Shown: piece by piece, positions 1-6,040 of the stretch | How positions within the stretch are numbered: position 1 is the first letter of the stretch | Layout: each line of letters begins with the position of its first letter | Assembly: GCA_030653935.1 (NCBI GenBank) | Contig: JAURYL010000097.1 | Location: forward strand, 1-40,807 | DNA length: 40,807 bases | Source of the DNA: Pseudomonadota bacterium | Lineage (GTDB): Bacteria; Pseudomonadota; Gammaproteobacteria; Burkholderiales; Thiobacillaceae | Direction: 5' to 3' | The notes under the pieces: model-generated | The model's input: only the letters and a program-made list of their open reading frames with translations | Told to the model about the DNA's origin: nothing | Database searches by the model: none | Made by a program: the position numbers and the translations under genes

Positions 1-139
1 GGGCTCTTCACCTTGGTTGGAGCCCATGCCAAAGCGAGCCAATCACGATGCTGAAACCACCAACTGGAGAGCCGTATGCGGGAGAACCGCACGTACGGTT
101 CGGAGGGAGGGGAGGGCGTTAGTCCTTCCCTACCCCTAT
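1..139 (+). ncRNA. Group II intron, 3' end (domains V and VI), partial
   Basis: Positions 69-101 form a 33-nt hairpin with the conserved group II domain V pattern: it opens with GAGCCGTATGCGGG, contains the AGC catalytic triad at 70-72, and closes with CCGCACGTACGGTTC. Positions 102-136 form a G-rich/C-rich stem typical of domain VI, with an unpaired A at 132 as candidate branch point, 7 nt before a 3' terminus ending in AT at 138-139. The 5' part of the intron and any reverse transcriptase lie outside the window. An open frame runs through domain V up to a stop at 120-122, but coding through domain V is a known annotation artefact, so I do not call it a gene. The intron class cannot be assigned from this piece. 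Confidence 0.85.
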
Positions 140-146
140 CCTCATC

Positions 147-521
147 ATGAAGCTACATCTTTCCCGCAGCGCCGATAGCTACCAGATCAACGGCCATGGC
201 CGCGACCATGTTCTGGTGAATGGAGTGCGCCATGAAACCAGCCTGATCGTGTTGCCCGATGAAGTCGTCACCCCCTGGGTCGTTCGTTTCGAGGACTTGT
301 CGGCGCAGGATTTCGATGTCGTGCTGATGCGCGCGCCGGAAATCGTGCTCCTGGGCAGCGGCGCCCGCCTGCGTTTCCCCGCCCCCGCACTCTACGCGGG
401 GCTGCTCAAGGCGCGCATCGGCGTGGAAGTCATGGACACCGCCGCCGCCTGCCGCACTTACAACATCCTCGCCGCCGAGGGTCGGCGTGTGGCGGCGGCG
501 TTGATCATTGATGCGGGGTGA
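147..521 (+). CDS. Mth938-like (DUF498/Xcc1710-type) domain protein
   Basis: This is a 124-residue soluble protein that resembles the Mth938/Xcc1710 family: small single-domain alpha/beta proteins of unknown biochemical role. Its length is normal for the family. It ends with the typical segment in which a predicted new strand (GVEVMDTAAACRTYNIL) precedes a final helix rich in alanine and arginine. It has no signal peptide or membrane segment. The ATG lies only 7 nt after the 3' end of the group II intron, so its native leader and ribosome-binding region are either interrupted by the intron or supplied by the 5' exon after splicing. Family identification is from overall sequence character; no function can be assigned. 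Confidence 0.8.
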   Translation: MKLHLSRSADSYQINGHGRDHVLVNGVRHETSLIVLPDEVVTPWVVRFEDLSAQDFDVVLMRAPEIVLLGSGARLRFPAPALYAGLLKARIGVEVMDTAAACRTYNILAAEGRRVAAALIIDAG

Positions 522-535
522 GGCCGCGCGGCGGC

Positions 536-607
536 TCAGGGTTCGACCCTGATCTGACGCAACTCGTCCGGGTCGCACATGTACAGGGTCTGCCCTTTGA
601 TGGTCAT
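536..607 (-). pseudogene. C-terminal fragment of a Crp/Fnr-type regulator gene
   Basis: A 23-codon frame (MTIKGQTLYMCDPDELRQIR, then VEP and TGA) matches the last 22-23 residues of the intact Crp/Fnr protein encoded about 1 kb downstream, which ends IQGQTLYMSDDADSMRQIR then IES. The shared part is the tail just after the helix-turn-helix. Nothing upstream in the same frame resembles the rest of the family, so this looks like the 3' remnant of a paralogous gene. The two DNA sequences are clearly diverged, so it is not a recent copy. It could still be translated as a micropeptide, but I see no evidence for that. Confidence 0.6.
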
Positions 608-652
608 GGTGCATAACCTCGGTTGATCCCGCATCCTACGGTTGACCTCGTC

Positions 653-728
653 GTAGGAGCGGGCTTGCCCGCGATAACCACGCTTCCACTCCGTGCCAGC
701 CGCGCATTGCCGGCAAGCCCGCTCCTAC
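653..728. repeat. REP-like inverted repeat (GTAGGAGCGGGCTTGCCCGC type)
   Basis: Arms beginning GTAGGAGCGGGCTTGCC and ending GGCAAGCCCGCTCCTAC enclose about 40 nt. The arrangement, with a short hairpin in each arm, is that of bacterial REP/BIME-like intergenic elements. A sister copy with slightly different arms is at 5938-6014. It fills the gap between the Crp/Fnr remnant and hicB. Confidence 0.75.
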
Positions 729-766
729 CGAAAATTAAAGGCGCCGGGTTCTTGCTCCCTTCTCCA

Positions 767-1099
767 TCATGCATGTACTGCGTTTTTCAGCACTTCCGTG
801 GCCCATTGATTCAGGCTTTTTCCTGCTGATTGTGCCGCGATCAGAGCAGCGCTATGAATTTCCGGTGGTACGCGCAGCATCAATTTTCCGGAAGTCGGTT
901 TTTCGGGAGTGACGCCCTGATGCAGGCAGTCGTTCAGGTAGTCCTCGACGGCCGCCACGAATTCCTTGCGTAGTTCGTCGACGGTCTCGCCATGGAAGCT
1001 GATCATGGCGCGCAATCCAAGAACGCGTCCAGCGAAGAGGTTGTCGCGCTCGTCGTAATCGATGCGGGCGGTGTAGCCCTTGTGGGTCATAGTGTTCAT
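767..1099 (-). CDS. hicB: HicB-family antitoxin
   Basis: This 110-residue protein has the two-part HicB architecture. Residues ~5-55 are the partially degraded RNase H-like HicB fold (KGYTARIDYDERDNLFAGRV, then GETVDELRKEFVAAVEDYL). Residues ~70-108 are a ribbon-helix-helix-type DNA-binding region (GKLMLRVPPEIHSAALIAAQ and following). It overlaps the end of hicA by 4 nt, the usual toxin-first arrangement. By family knowledge it should bind and neutralise HicA and repress its own promoter. The protein looks intact, unlike its toxin partner. Confidence 0.9.
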   Translation of the reverse strand: MNTMTHKGYTARIDYDERDNLFAGRVLGLRAMISFHGETVDELRKEFVAAVEDYLNDCLHQGVTPEKPTSGKLMLRVPPEIHSAALIAAQSAGKSLNQWATEVLKNAVHA

Positions 1100-1464
1100 G
1101 GTGTGATTCCTGTTCGTTCCAGCAGTTCTCTCGCTTCTTCGACTTGAGGGCGCATCGAAAAACCCGTCATTCCCGCGAATGCGGGAATCCAGTGTGTTGA
1201 TTTAACTGGGTTCCCGCATTCGCGGGAACGACGAATTAGGAGTTTTTCGAGGTGCCCTTGATAGCGTTTTGCCTCCTTGCCGGGGTGGGGGCGGTGGCAT
1301 CGCCACTGCTCACCATGCAGGAGAATTTTCACGCGGGAACCTTCACGCTCTATGACCTCGCCGCCCATCGCGACAATCAGCGACTCGATGTCCGAGAAGA
1401 CGATGCTGGGCGACGTCGGTTTGGTGAAGATGGCGCGGAGCGTTTTGCGGTTCTTTGCGTTCAT
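1096..1464 (-). CDS. hicA: HicA-family mRNA interferase, interrupted in frame by a MITE-like element
   Basis: HicA toxins are small double-stranded-RNA-binding-fold RNases that cleave mRNA. The N-terminal part here is canonical: MNAKNRKTLRAIF, then the catalytic-histidine region GGEVIEREGSRVKILLHGEQ, then HRPHPGKEAKRYQ. At that point 38 codons (114 nt) intervene before the normal C-terminus VEEARELLERTGITP. The extra codons are exactly a 110-bp inverted-repeat element plus a 4-bp target duplication, and the frame is kept open. I start the gene at ATG 1464 because the upstream GTG at 1485 only adds seven non-family residues. No convincing Shine-Dalgarno sequence is visible. The insertion lies before the C-terminal helix and probably impairs folding or HicB contact. 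Toxicity is therefore doubtful. Confidence 0.8.
   Translation of the reverse strand: MNAKNRKTLRAIFTKPTSPSIVFSDIESLIVAMGGEVIEREGSRVKILLHGEQWRCHRPHPGKEAKRYQGHLEKLLIRRSRECGNPVKSTHWIPAFAGMTGFSMRPQVEEARELLERTGITP
1148..1257. mobile_element. MITE-like element inserted in hicA, with 4-bp target duplication
   Basis: The element is 110 bp with 16-bp imperfect terminal inverted repeats: GGGCGCATCGAAAAAC at 1148-1163 and its counterpart GTTTTTCGAGGTGCCC at 1242-1257 (14 of 16 matching). It is flanked by TTGA at 1144-1147 and 1258-1261. It encodes no transposase. Its interior (1165-1233) is a 69-bp core of two hairpins, the first matching the ATTCCC-N8-GGGAAT pattern known in Neisseria as dRS3. The same core recurs at 5839-5907. 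Confidence 0.75.
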
Positions 1465-1569
1465 GCTAGCGAATTGTGCTTGCACTTAAAAGCGATACTT
1501 GTCGTCCCATGTGAATCTGCGATGGGTACAAGTTTCCTGTCATTGCCAGTTCTCTCGGCCTTGCATGGT

Positions 1570-2268
1570 TCAGGATTCGATTCTGATCTGGCGCATGCTG
1601 TCCGCGTCGTCGCTCATGTAGAGCGTTTGCCCCTGGATGTCGATAAAGCCCTGGTCGGATAGTTTGTGCAGCAGACGCGAGAGCGTTTCCGGCTTGACGC
1701 CGATGCGTGAGGCGATGACCTGCTTGGGGGCTTCCAGTTCGACTTTATGGCGGCCGGTTTCGTCCGGGTCGGAATGGTCGAGCAGGTATTGCAGCAGGCG
1801 GTCGCCGCCTTTCATGAGGGTAAGTCGGTCGATTTCGTTGACCAGTTTGTGCATCCGCGCGCTCATTCCGGCCATCAGTTTGAAACAACGACTGGCGTCC
1901 TGCGCCAGCCAGGCCTTGAATTCCCGACCGTTGATGGCGACCAGGCGCACCGGTGTCTGCGCCGCCGCGTTGACCGGGTAATGCCCCCCCATGAACAGCA
2001 CCGCTTCGGCGAACAGGCGGTTGGCGCCGACCAGTTCGATCACTTTCTCATCACCCTGCGGCGAGGCGCGAAACAGTTTGATGATGCCTTCCGCCACCCA
2101 GTAAAAGGCCTCCACATTGTCGCCCTGGCTGAACAGCAATTGGCCCGGCGCCAGATGCACCGGGGCGGCATGGCCGATGGCCTCCAGGTATTCGTCATCC
2201 TGTAGACCGGAAAACAGATAGGAGCGGCGCAGCGACTCGAAATCGGATTTGTTCAAAGGTGGAATCAT
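1570..2268 (-). CDS. Crp/Fnr-family transcriptional regulator
   Basis: This 232-residue protein has an N-terminal cyclic-nucleotide-binding-type beta-roll (~residues 15-130), a long dimerisation helix (MSARMHKLVNEIDRLTLMKG) and a C-terminal winged helix-turn-helix whose recognition region reads APKQVIASRIGVKPETLSRL. It lacks the N-terminal cysteine cluster of FNR, so oxygen sensing through an iron-sulfur cluster is unlikely. The ETLSR recognition helix resembles that of Dnr/Nnr-type NO-responsive regulators, but ligand type cannot be decided from sequence. I chose ATG 2268; the frame is open further upstream but that extension would run into the inverted-repeat element at 2281-2439 and has no family similarity. 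Confidence 0.88.
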   Translation of the reverse strand: MIPPLNKSDFESLRRSYLFSGLQDDEYLEAIGHAAPVHLAPGQLLFSQGDNVEAFYWVAEGIIKLFRASPQGDEKVIELVGANRLFAEAVLFMGGHYPVNAAAQTPVRLVAINGREFKAWLAQDASRCFKLMAGMSARMHKLVNEIDRLTLMKGGDRLLQYLLDHSDPDETGRHKVELEAPKQVIASRIGVKPETLSRLLHKLSDQGFIDIQGQTLYMSDDADSMRQIRIES

Positions 2269-2280
2269 GGCGCGTCCTTG

Positions 2281-2439
2281 GGAGCCGTAAACGAATAACC
2301 AGAACGTTCTGGCCGTGTTGGCGGGCGCGCCGCAGCGTTGCCGGTCCCTTGCAGGGAACGGCCATGCGGCGTGCCCGGCGTCTTGCGGCGCATCCCGCCA
2401 GCACACCCATAATCGTCCAGGTTATTCATTTACGGCTCC
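2281..2439. repeat. 159-bp element bounded by 20-bp terminal inverted repeats
   Basis: GGAGCCGTAAACGAATAACC at 2281-2300 and GGTTATTCATTTACGGCTCC at 2420-2439 are inverted copies with one mismatch (19 of 20). The 119 bp between them contain no plausible gene. The right end abuts the TAA stop of yrfG. No clear target duplication is visible. A non-autonomous transposable element is the simplest reading; a pair of operator sites for the adjacent Crp/Fnr regulator is a less likely alternative. Confidence 0.6.
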
Positions 2440-3114
2440 TTAGCGGGTGGATGGGATCGGCAGGATGTCACCAAAACGGCGAATCGCGGGGAAATCGGCG
2501 ACATCCTTATCCGGTTGGCGGGTGTCCGGTTGCAGGACTGCGAGCAGGTGGGCGATGCCATAGTCGCGGGCGGAGCGTAGTACCGGCAGACTGTCATCCA
2601 CCAGCAGCGTGCGCGCCGGGTCGAACGACTCCGACATGCGCAGCGCCGCCCAGAACGCCGGGTCTTCCTTGGCCAGACCGTAGGAATGCGAGCTGTAAAG
2701 CGCATCAAAATGCACCGCCAGGCCGGTACGGTCCATCTTCAGGTTAAGGCTTTTGTGGTGGGCGTTGGTGACCAGGGCCACGCGCTTGCCGGCCTGCCGC
2801 GCTTCACTGAGAAATTCCGGTACATCGGGATGCACCTGGATGAGGTGGGCCAGCTCCTCCTTGAGCCGGACGATATCCAGTTCAAGTTGTTCGCTCCAGT
2901 AATCGACGCAATACCAGTCCAGCGTGCCGGCCTTGGCGTTGTAGCGGCGGACACACTCGGCATGCGCCGCCACCGGCTCGATGCCATGCTTCTCGGCGAA
3001 TTTCTCCGGCACGTAGACCTGCCAGAAATGGTTGTCGTAATGCAGATCGAGCAAGGTGCCATCCATGTCGAGCAGGATGGTGTCGATCTCGGACCAGGGC
3101 GGAACAAAATGCAT
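2440..3114 (-). CDS. yrfG: HAD-superfamily GMP/IMP nucleotidase (YrfG-like)
   Basis: This 224-residue haloacid dehalogenase-type phosphatase carries motif [15 protein letters not shown], with nucleophile and acid/base aspartates near residues 16 and 18. Motif II is [12 protein letters not shown] and motif IV is [13 protein letters not shown]. The YDNHFWQ and [13 protein letters not shown] segments closely match the Escherichia coli YrfG family, which dephosphorylates purine nucleoside monophosphates. I start at ATG 3114 because the HAD motif then begins at the usual distance; the 19-residue upstream extension has no family character. It is divergent from yajQ and ends exactly at an inverted-repeat element. 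Confidence 0.88.
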   Translation of the reverse strand: MHFVPPWSEIDTILLDMDGTLLDLHYDNHFWQVYVPEKFAEKHGIEPVAAHAECVRRYNAKAGTLDWYCVDYWSEQLELDIVRLKEELAHLIQVHPDVPEFLSEARQAGKRVALVTNAHHKSLNLKMDRTGLAVHFDALYSSHSYGLAKEDPAFWAALRMSESFDPARTLLVDDSLPVLRSARDYGIAHLLAVLQPDTRQPDKDVADFPAIRRFGDILPIPSTR

Positions 3115-3154
3115 TGACTCGACCTTGATGGAAAAACGGCACTTTAGCAGGCTG

Positions 3155-3184
3155 TTGAAACGCGCGGCCAACGATCCATATGAA
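3155..3184 (+). promoter_or_regulatory. Candidate sigma-70 promoter for yajQ
   Basis: TTGAAA at 3155-3160 and TATGAA at 3179-3184 are separated by 18 nt, in the gap between yrfG and yajQ. An AAGGA ribosome-binding site follows just before the yajQ ATG. Assigned by pattern only. Confidence 0.45.
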
Positions 3185-3247
3185 AACCTCGACCGTGAAG
3201 TGACACAATCCGGCCGTAATCAGTCATTCGTATCCAAGGAAGAAACC

Positions 3248-3733
3248 ATGCCATCATTCGATATCGTCTCCGAAGTAGACAAGACCGAAGTCAAGAACGC
3301 GGTCGAGCAGACCAACAAGGAAGTGAGCAACCGCTTCGATTTCAAGGGCTCCGACGCCCGCGTCGAGCAGGCCGAATATGCCCTGACCGTCTTCGCCGAC
3401 GACGATTTCAAGCTGGATCAGGTACAGGAAGTGCTGAACGGCAAGCTGGCCAAACGCGGGGTCGACGTGCGCTGCCTGGAGACGGGCAAGAGCGAGAAGG
3501 TCTCCGGCAACAAGGTGAAGCGCCTGACCACGGTGAAGCACGGCCTGGAAACCGAGCTATGCAAAAAAGTGGTGCGGCTGATCAAGGATTCCAAGCTCAA
3601 AGTCACCGCCAGCATCCAGGGTGAAAGCGTGCGCGTCTCGGGCGCCAAGCGCGACATGTTGCAGGACGTCATCGCCCTGATGCGCAAGTCGATCACCGAC
3701 TTTCCCTTGCAGTACGAGAATTTCCGGGACTGA
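3248..3733 (+). CDS. yajQ: YajQ-family nucleotide-binding protein
   Basis: This 161-residue protein has the normal length for the YajQ/UPF0234 family and its hallmark start [19 protein letters not shown]. It also has the [13 protein letters not shown] segment and the C-terminal [19 protein letters not shown]-like region (here [19 protein letters not shown]). Members fold as two RNP-like domains; some, such as the Xanthomonas homologue, have been reported to bind cyclic di-GMP and act as effectors. I chose ATG 3248, preceded by AAGGA. It is a single-gene unit with its own candidate promoter. The c-di-GMP link is of interest because of the signalling island downstream, but direct binding by this protein is inference. 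Confidence 0.93.
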   Translation: MPSFDIVSEVDKTEVKNAVEQTNKEVSNRFDFKGSDARVEQAEYALTVFADDDFKLDQVQEVLNGKLAKRGVDVRCLETGKSEKVSGNKVKRLTTVKHGLETELCKKVVRLIKDSKLKVTASIQGESVRVSGAKRDMLQDVIALMRKSITDFPLQYENFRD

Positions 3734-3743
3734 GCGCATCTCA

Positions 3744-3839
3744 CCCCCCTTTTTAAGGGGGGCAGGGGGGATTTAGCGACGGTTGCCGTTGCTCAACCCT
3801 TGTGGAAATCCCCCCCAGCCCCCCTTTGATAAAGGGGGG
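3744..3839. repeat. C-rich/G-rich inverted repeat (CCCCCCTTTTTAAGGGGGG type)
   Basis: Two hairpins, CCCCCCTTTTTAAGGGGGG at the left and CCCCCCTTTGATAAAGGGGGG at the right, flank a spacer that itself begins GGGGGGATTT and ends AAATCCCCCCC. The whole forms a nested inverted repeat between yajQ and minE, two convergent genes. Related copies lie at 40422-40670. Confidence 0.8.
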
Positions 3840-3848
3840 AGCCAAGGC

Positions 3849-4130
3849 TCACAGCACGCGCTGGTTTTCCGGCAGGGTGATGTTCAGTTCCAGCACGTCG
3901 TATTCGCCATGTTTGTCCAGTTGTACCTTGATCATCTGGCGGTCGATGTGGATGTACTTGGCGATGACTTCGAGCAGTTCTTCCTGCAGCGCGGGCAGGT
4001 AGTCGGGGGTGGCGGCGCCACGGCCGGCGCGTTCGTGGGCGAGGATGATCTGCAGGCGTTCCTTGGCGACGACGGCGGTTCTTTTTTCTGGGCCGCGCAG
4101 GTAGTCGAGCAGGTTATCGATCAGGGACAT
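3849..4130 (-). CDS. minE: Cell division topological specificity factor MinE
   Basis: This 93-residue protein begins MSLIDNLLDYLRG, the membrane-targeting amphipathic start, followed by the MinD-stimulating region (TAVVAKERLQIILAHERAGR) and the C-terminal topological-specificity domain (PALQEELLEVIAKYIHIDRQ and following). Length is normal. MinE stimulates MinD ATPase and drives pole-to-pole oscillation so that the division septum forms at mid-cell. A GGAGG ribosome-binding site precedes the ATG. It is the last gene of minC-minD-minE, one nucleotide after minD. Confidence 0.96.
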   Translation of the reverse strand: MSLIDNLLDYLRGPEKRTAVVAKERLQIILAHERAGRGAATPDYLPALQEELLEVIAKYIHIDRQMIKVQLDKHGEYDVLELNITLPENQRVL

Positions 4131-4131
4131 A

Positions 4132-4944
4132 TCAGCGGCCTCCGAATAGTCGTTTGAGCAGGCCCACCTTTTCGGCTGTGACGAAGCGCATCGGGATGTC
4201 TTCGCCCATGAAGCGGGCCACCACGTCCTTGTAGGCATCGGCGACATCGCTCTTTTCAAGATGGATGGCCGGCGTGCCCGAGTTCGAGGCTTGCAGCACC
4301 GATTCCGATTCCGGGATGACGCCGAGCAGCGGGATACGCAGGATTTCCTGGATGTCGTCCACCGACAGCATCTCGCCCGCCGCCACCCGTCCGGGGTTGT
4401 AACGGGTCACCAGCAGGTGTTCCTTGACCGGGTCGAGTTTGTCCACCGCGCGTTTCGACTTGGCGGCGAGGATGCCGAGGATGCGGTCTGAGTCACGCAC
4501 CGAGGACACTTCCGGGTTGGTCACCACCAGGGCCTCGTCGGCGAAATACATGGCGGAGAAGGCGCCGTGTTCGATGCCGGCGGGCGAATCGCAGACGATG
4601 TAGTCGAAGGTTTCCTTCAACTCGTTGATGATCCGCTCCACCCCTTCCAGGGACAGCGCGTCCTTGTCGCGGGTCTGCGAGGCGGGCAGGACGAACAGGT
4701 TGTCGCAGTGCTTGTCCTTGATCAGGGCGCGGTTCAGGTTGGCGTCGCCGTTGATGACATTGATGATGTCGAACACCACGCGCCGCTCGCAGCCCATGAT
4801 CAGGTCGAGGTTGCGCAGGCCGACGTCGAAGTCGATCACCACGGTTTTGTTGCCGCGCAAAGCGAGGCCGCTGGAAAAGCTGGCGCTGGTGGTGGTCTTG
4901 CCCACCCCGCCCTTGCCGGAGGTCACTACGATGACTGTTGCCAC
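4132..4944 (-). CDS. minD: Septum site-determining ATPase MinD
   Basis: This 270-residue deviant Walker ATPase of the ParA/MinD family has the signature P-loop SGKGGVGKTTTSASF near residues 9-23, the switch II region CDSPAGIEHGA, and a C-terminal amphipathic helix (AEKVGLLKRLFGG) that anchors ATP-bound MinD to the membrane. It recruits MinC and MinE. Translation starts at a GTG (4944). It lies between minC (55-nt gap) and minE (1-nt gap) in the usual order. Confidence 0.97.
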   Translation of the reverse strand: MATVIVVTSGKGGVGKTTTSASFSSGLALRGNKTVVIDFDVGLRNLDLIMGCERRVVFDIINVINGDANLNRALIKDKHCDNLFVLPASQTRDKDALSLEGVERIINELKETFDYIVCDSPAGIEHGAFSAMYFADEALVVTNPEVSSVRDSDRILGILAAKSKRAVDKLDPVKEHLLVTRYNPGRVAAGEMLSVDDIQEILRIPLLGVIPESESVLQASNSGTPAIHLEKSDVADAYKDVVARFMGEDIPMRFVTAEKVGLLKRLFGGR

Positions 4945-4999
4945 TTGTGCTTATCCCTCACCAAAGAAAACGTTGCGCATTATCACCGGCTTCGCCATT

Positions 5000-5791
5000 T
5001 CAGCGAACCGCCCCGAGAGCGGCCAGCTTGATGCTCTCGCCATCGAGGAACACCTGAACCGGCTTGCTGCGCTGCGCGGCCGGGATGCCGTCCTCGAAAA
5101 CCTGGAAATAACCAGCGATGGAAACCAGTTCCGCCTCCATGCATTGCGCGTAGATGCGCGCGGCGGTGTCGCCACGGGCGCCGGCCAGGGCGCGGCCGCG
5201 TAACGGGGCATAGACGTGGATGTCGCCATCGGCGATCAACTCGGCGCCGGCATTGACGATGGCCAGCACCACCAAGTCGCCGCCCTCGGCATGAATGCGT
5301 TGCCCGGTGCGCACCGGCTTGTCGATTACCAGGGTAGGGCGGCGCGTCGGAGGCGTTTCGGCCGCCTCCTCGATCGCCACCTCCGTGAGCACCTCCGTGA
5401 CCACCTCCGGTTCCGCTTCTGGTGCCACTTCCGGCACGATCTCCGGTTCGGCTTCAACGACCTTGCGGGCGGCGCGCGCTTCCGGGAACAGGCCCAGGCC
5501 ACAATCCTGGGCGGCGCGGCGTTGCTGCTCGGAGCCGCCGATGATCCCGGCAATGGCCATGCCGCGTTGCCGCATGAAAGCAGCCAGGTCGGCGAAATCC
5601 GGCGTCGCATCGACATCGGCGATGGCCGCCAGGCCCAGCGCCACCGGCGCGCTGGCGAAAAAGTCGGGCATCTTGGCGAGATGCGCTTCCAGCTGCTGCT
5701 TGAATTGATCCATGTCCGGTGTCATCGCATGGAGCACGAACAGCGGCAGATTGGCGTTCTTGATCTTGAGAGCCGGGGTTTCTTTGGGCAT
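5000..5791 (-). CDS. minC: Septum site-determining inhibitor MinC
   Basis: MinC blocks FtsZ assembly away from mid-cell. The N-terminal FtsZ-interacting domain (~residues 8-105, ALKIKNANLPLFVLHAMTPD at its start) and the C-terminal MinD-binding beta-helix domain (~165-263, PVRTGQRIHAEGGDLVVLAI, then GNVHVYAPLRGRALAGA-like DIHVYAPLRGRALAGARGDT) are both present. Between them is an acidic linker with repeated E-V/P-E-V units (for example EIVPEVAPEAEPEVVTEVLT). I chose ATG 5791; a TTG at 5809 would add six residues. Neither has a strong ribosome-binding site. It is the first gene of the min operon, just downstream of a mobile-type repeat. Confidence 0.94.
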   Translation of the reverse strand: MPKETPALKIKNANLPLFVLHAMTPDMDQFKQQLEAHLAKMPDFFASAPVALGLAAIADVDATPDFADLAAFMRQRGMAIAGIIGGSEQQRRAAQDCGLGLFPEARAARKVVEAEPEIVPEVAPEAEPEVVTEVLTEVAIEEAAETPPTRRPTLVIDKPVRTGQRIHAEGGDLVVLAIVNAGAELIADGDIHVYAPLRGRALAGARGDTAARIYAQCMEAELVSIAGYFQVFEDGIPAAQRSKPVQVFLDGESIKLAALGAVR

Positions 5792-5826
5792 GGCGTTATC
5801 GAGAAACAACAGGTGTGTAAGGGAAG

Positions 5827-5926
5827 CGCTGATTATTCCGTCATGCCCGCGAAGGCGGGCATCCAGATTGTTGATTTAACTGGGTTCCCGCTTGCGCGGG
5901 AACGACGGATGGGGAATGAATCAGCG
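5827..5926. repeat. MITE-like element containing the same 69-bp core as the hicA insertion
   Basis: CGCTGATTATTCC at 5827-5839 is matched in inverse by GGAATGAATCAGCG at 5913-5926 (one gap). The interior 5839-5907 shares its length and layout with the core at 1165-1233: two hairpins separated by a segment containing TGTTGATTTAACTGGGTTCCC. The outer ends differ from those of the hicA element. It sits directly upstream of minC and may contain or displace its promoter. Weaker matching may extend the termini outward to about 5818 and 5935. Confidence 0.6.
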
Positions 5927-5937
5927 TTTTCTTAGCT

Positions 5938-6014
5938 GTGGGAGCGAGCTTGCTCGCGATGGCAAGGGCACCCATCCGAGCAACTGTTGCCATCGCCGGC
6001 AAGCCGGCTCCCAC
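5938..6014. repeat. REP-like inverted repeat (GTGGGAGCGAGCTTGCTCGC type)
   Basis: Left arm GTGGGAGCGAGCTTGCTCGCGATGGC and right arm GCCATCGCCGGCAAGCCGGCTCCCAC pair over the whole element, with a short central loop. This is the second copy of the family seen at 653-728. It lies between minC and the aminotransferase gene. Confidence 0.75.
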
Positions 6015-6040
6015 GGAATATTTCAGTAATTGGCGGCGCA

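Noticed and set aside
1-122. Open frame through intron domain V that reads as LKPPTGEPYAGEPHVRFGGR
   Set aside because: The bases are explained by conserved RNA structure. This kind of peptide is a common misannotation at group II intron 3' ends.
3744-3839. Rho-independent terminator between the convergent yajQ and minE genes
   Set aside because: The hairpins are strong, but they belong to a dispersed repeat family and lack a clean stem followed by a T-run in the right place. Termination activity is possible but not supported specifically.
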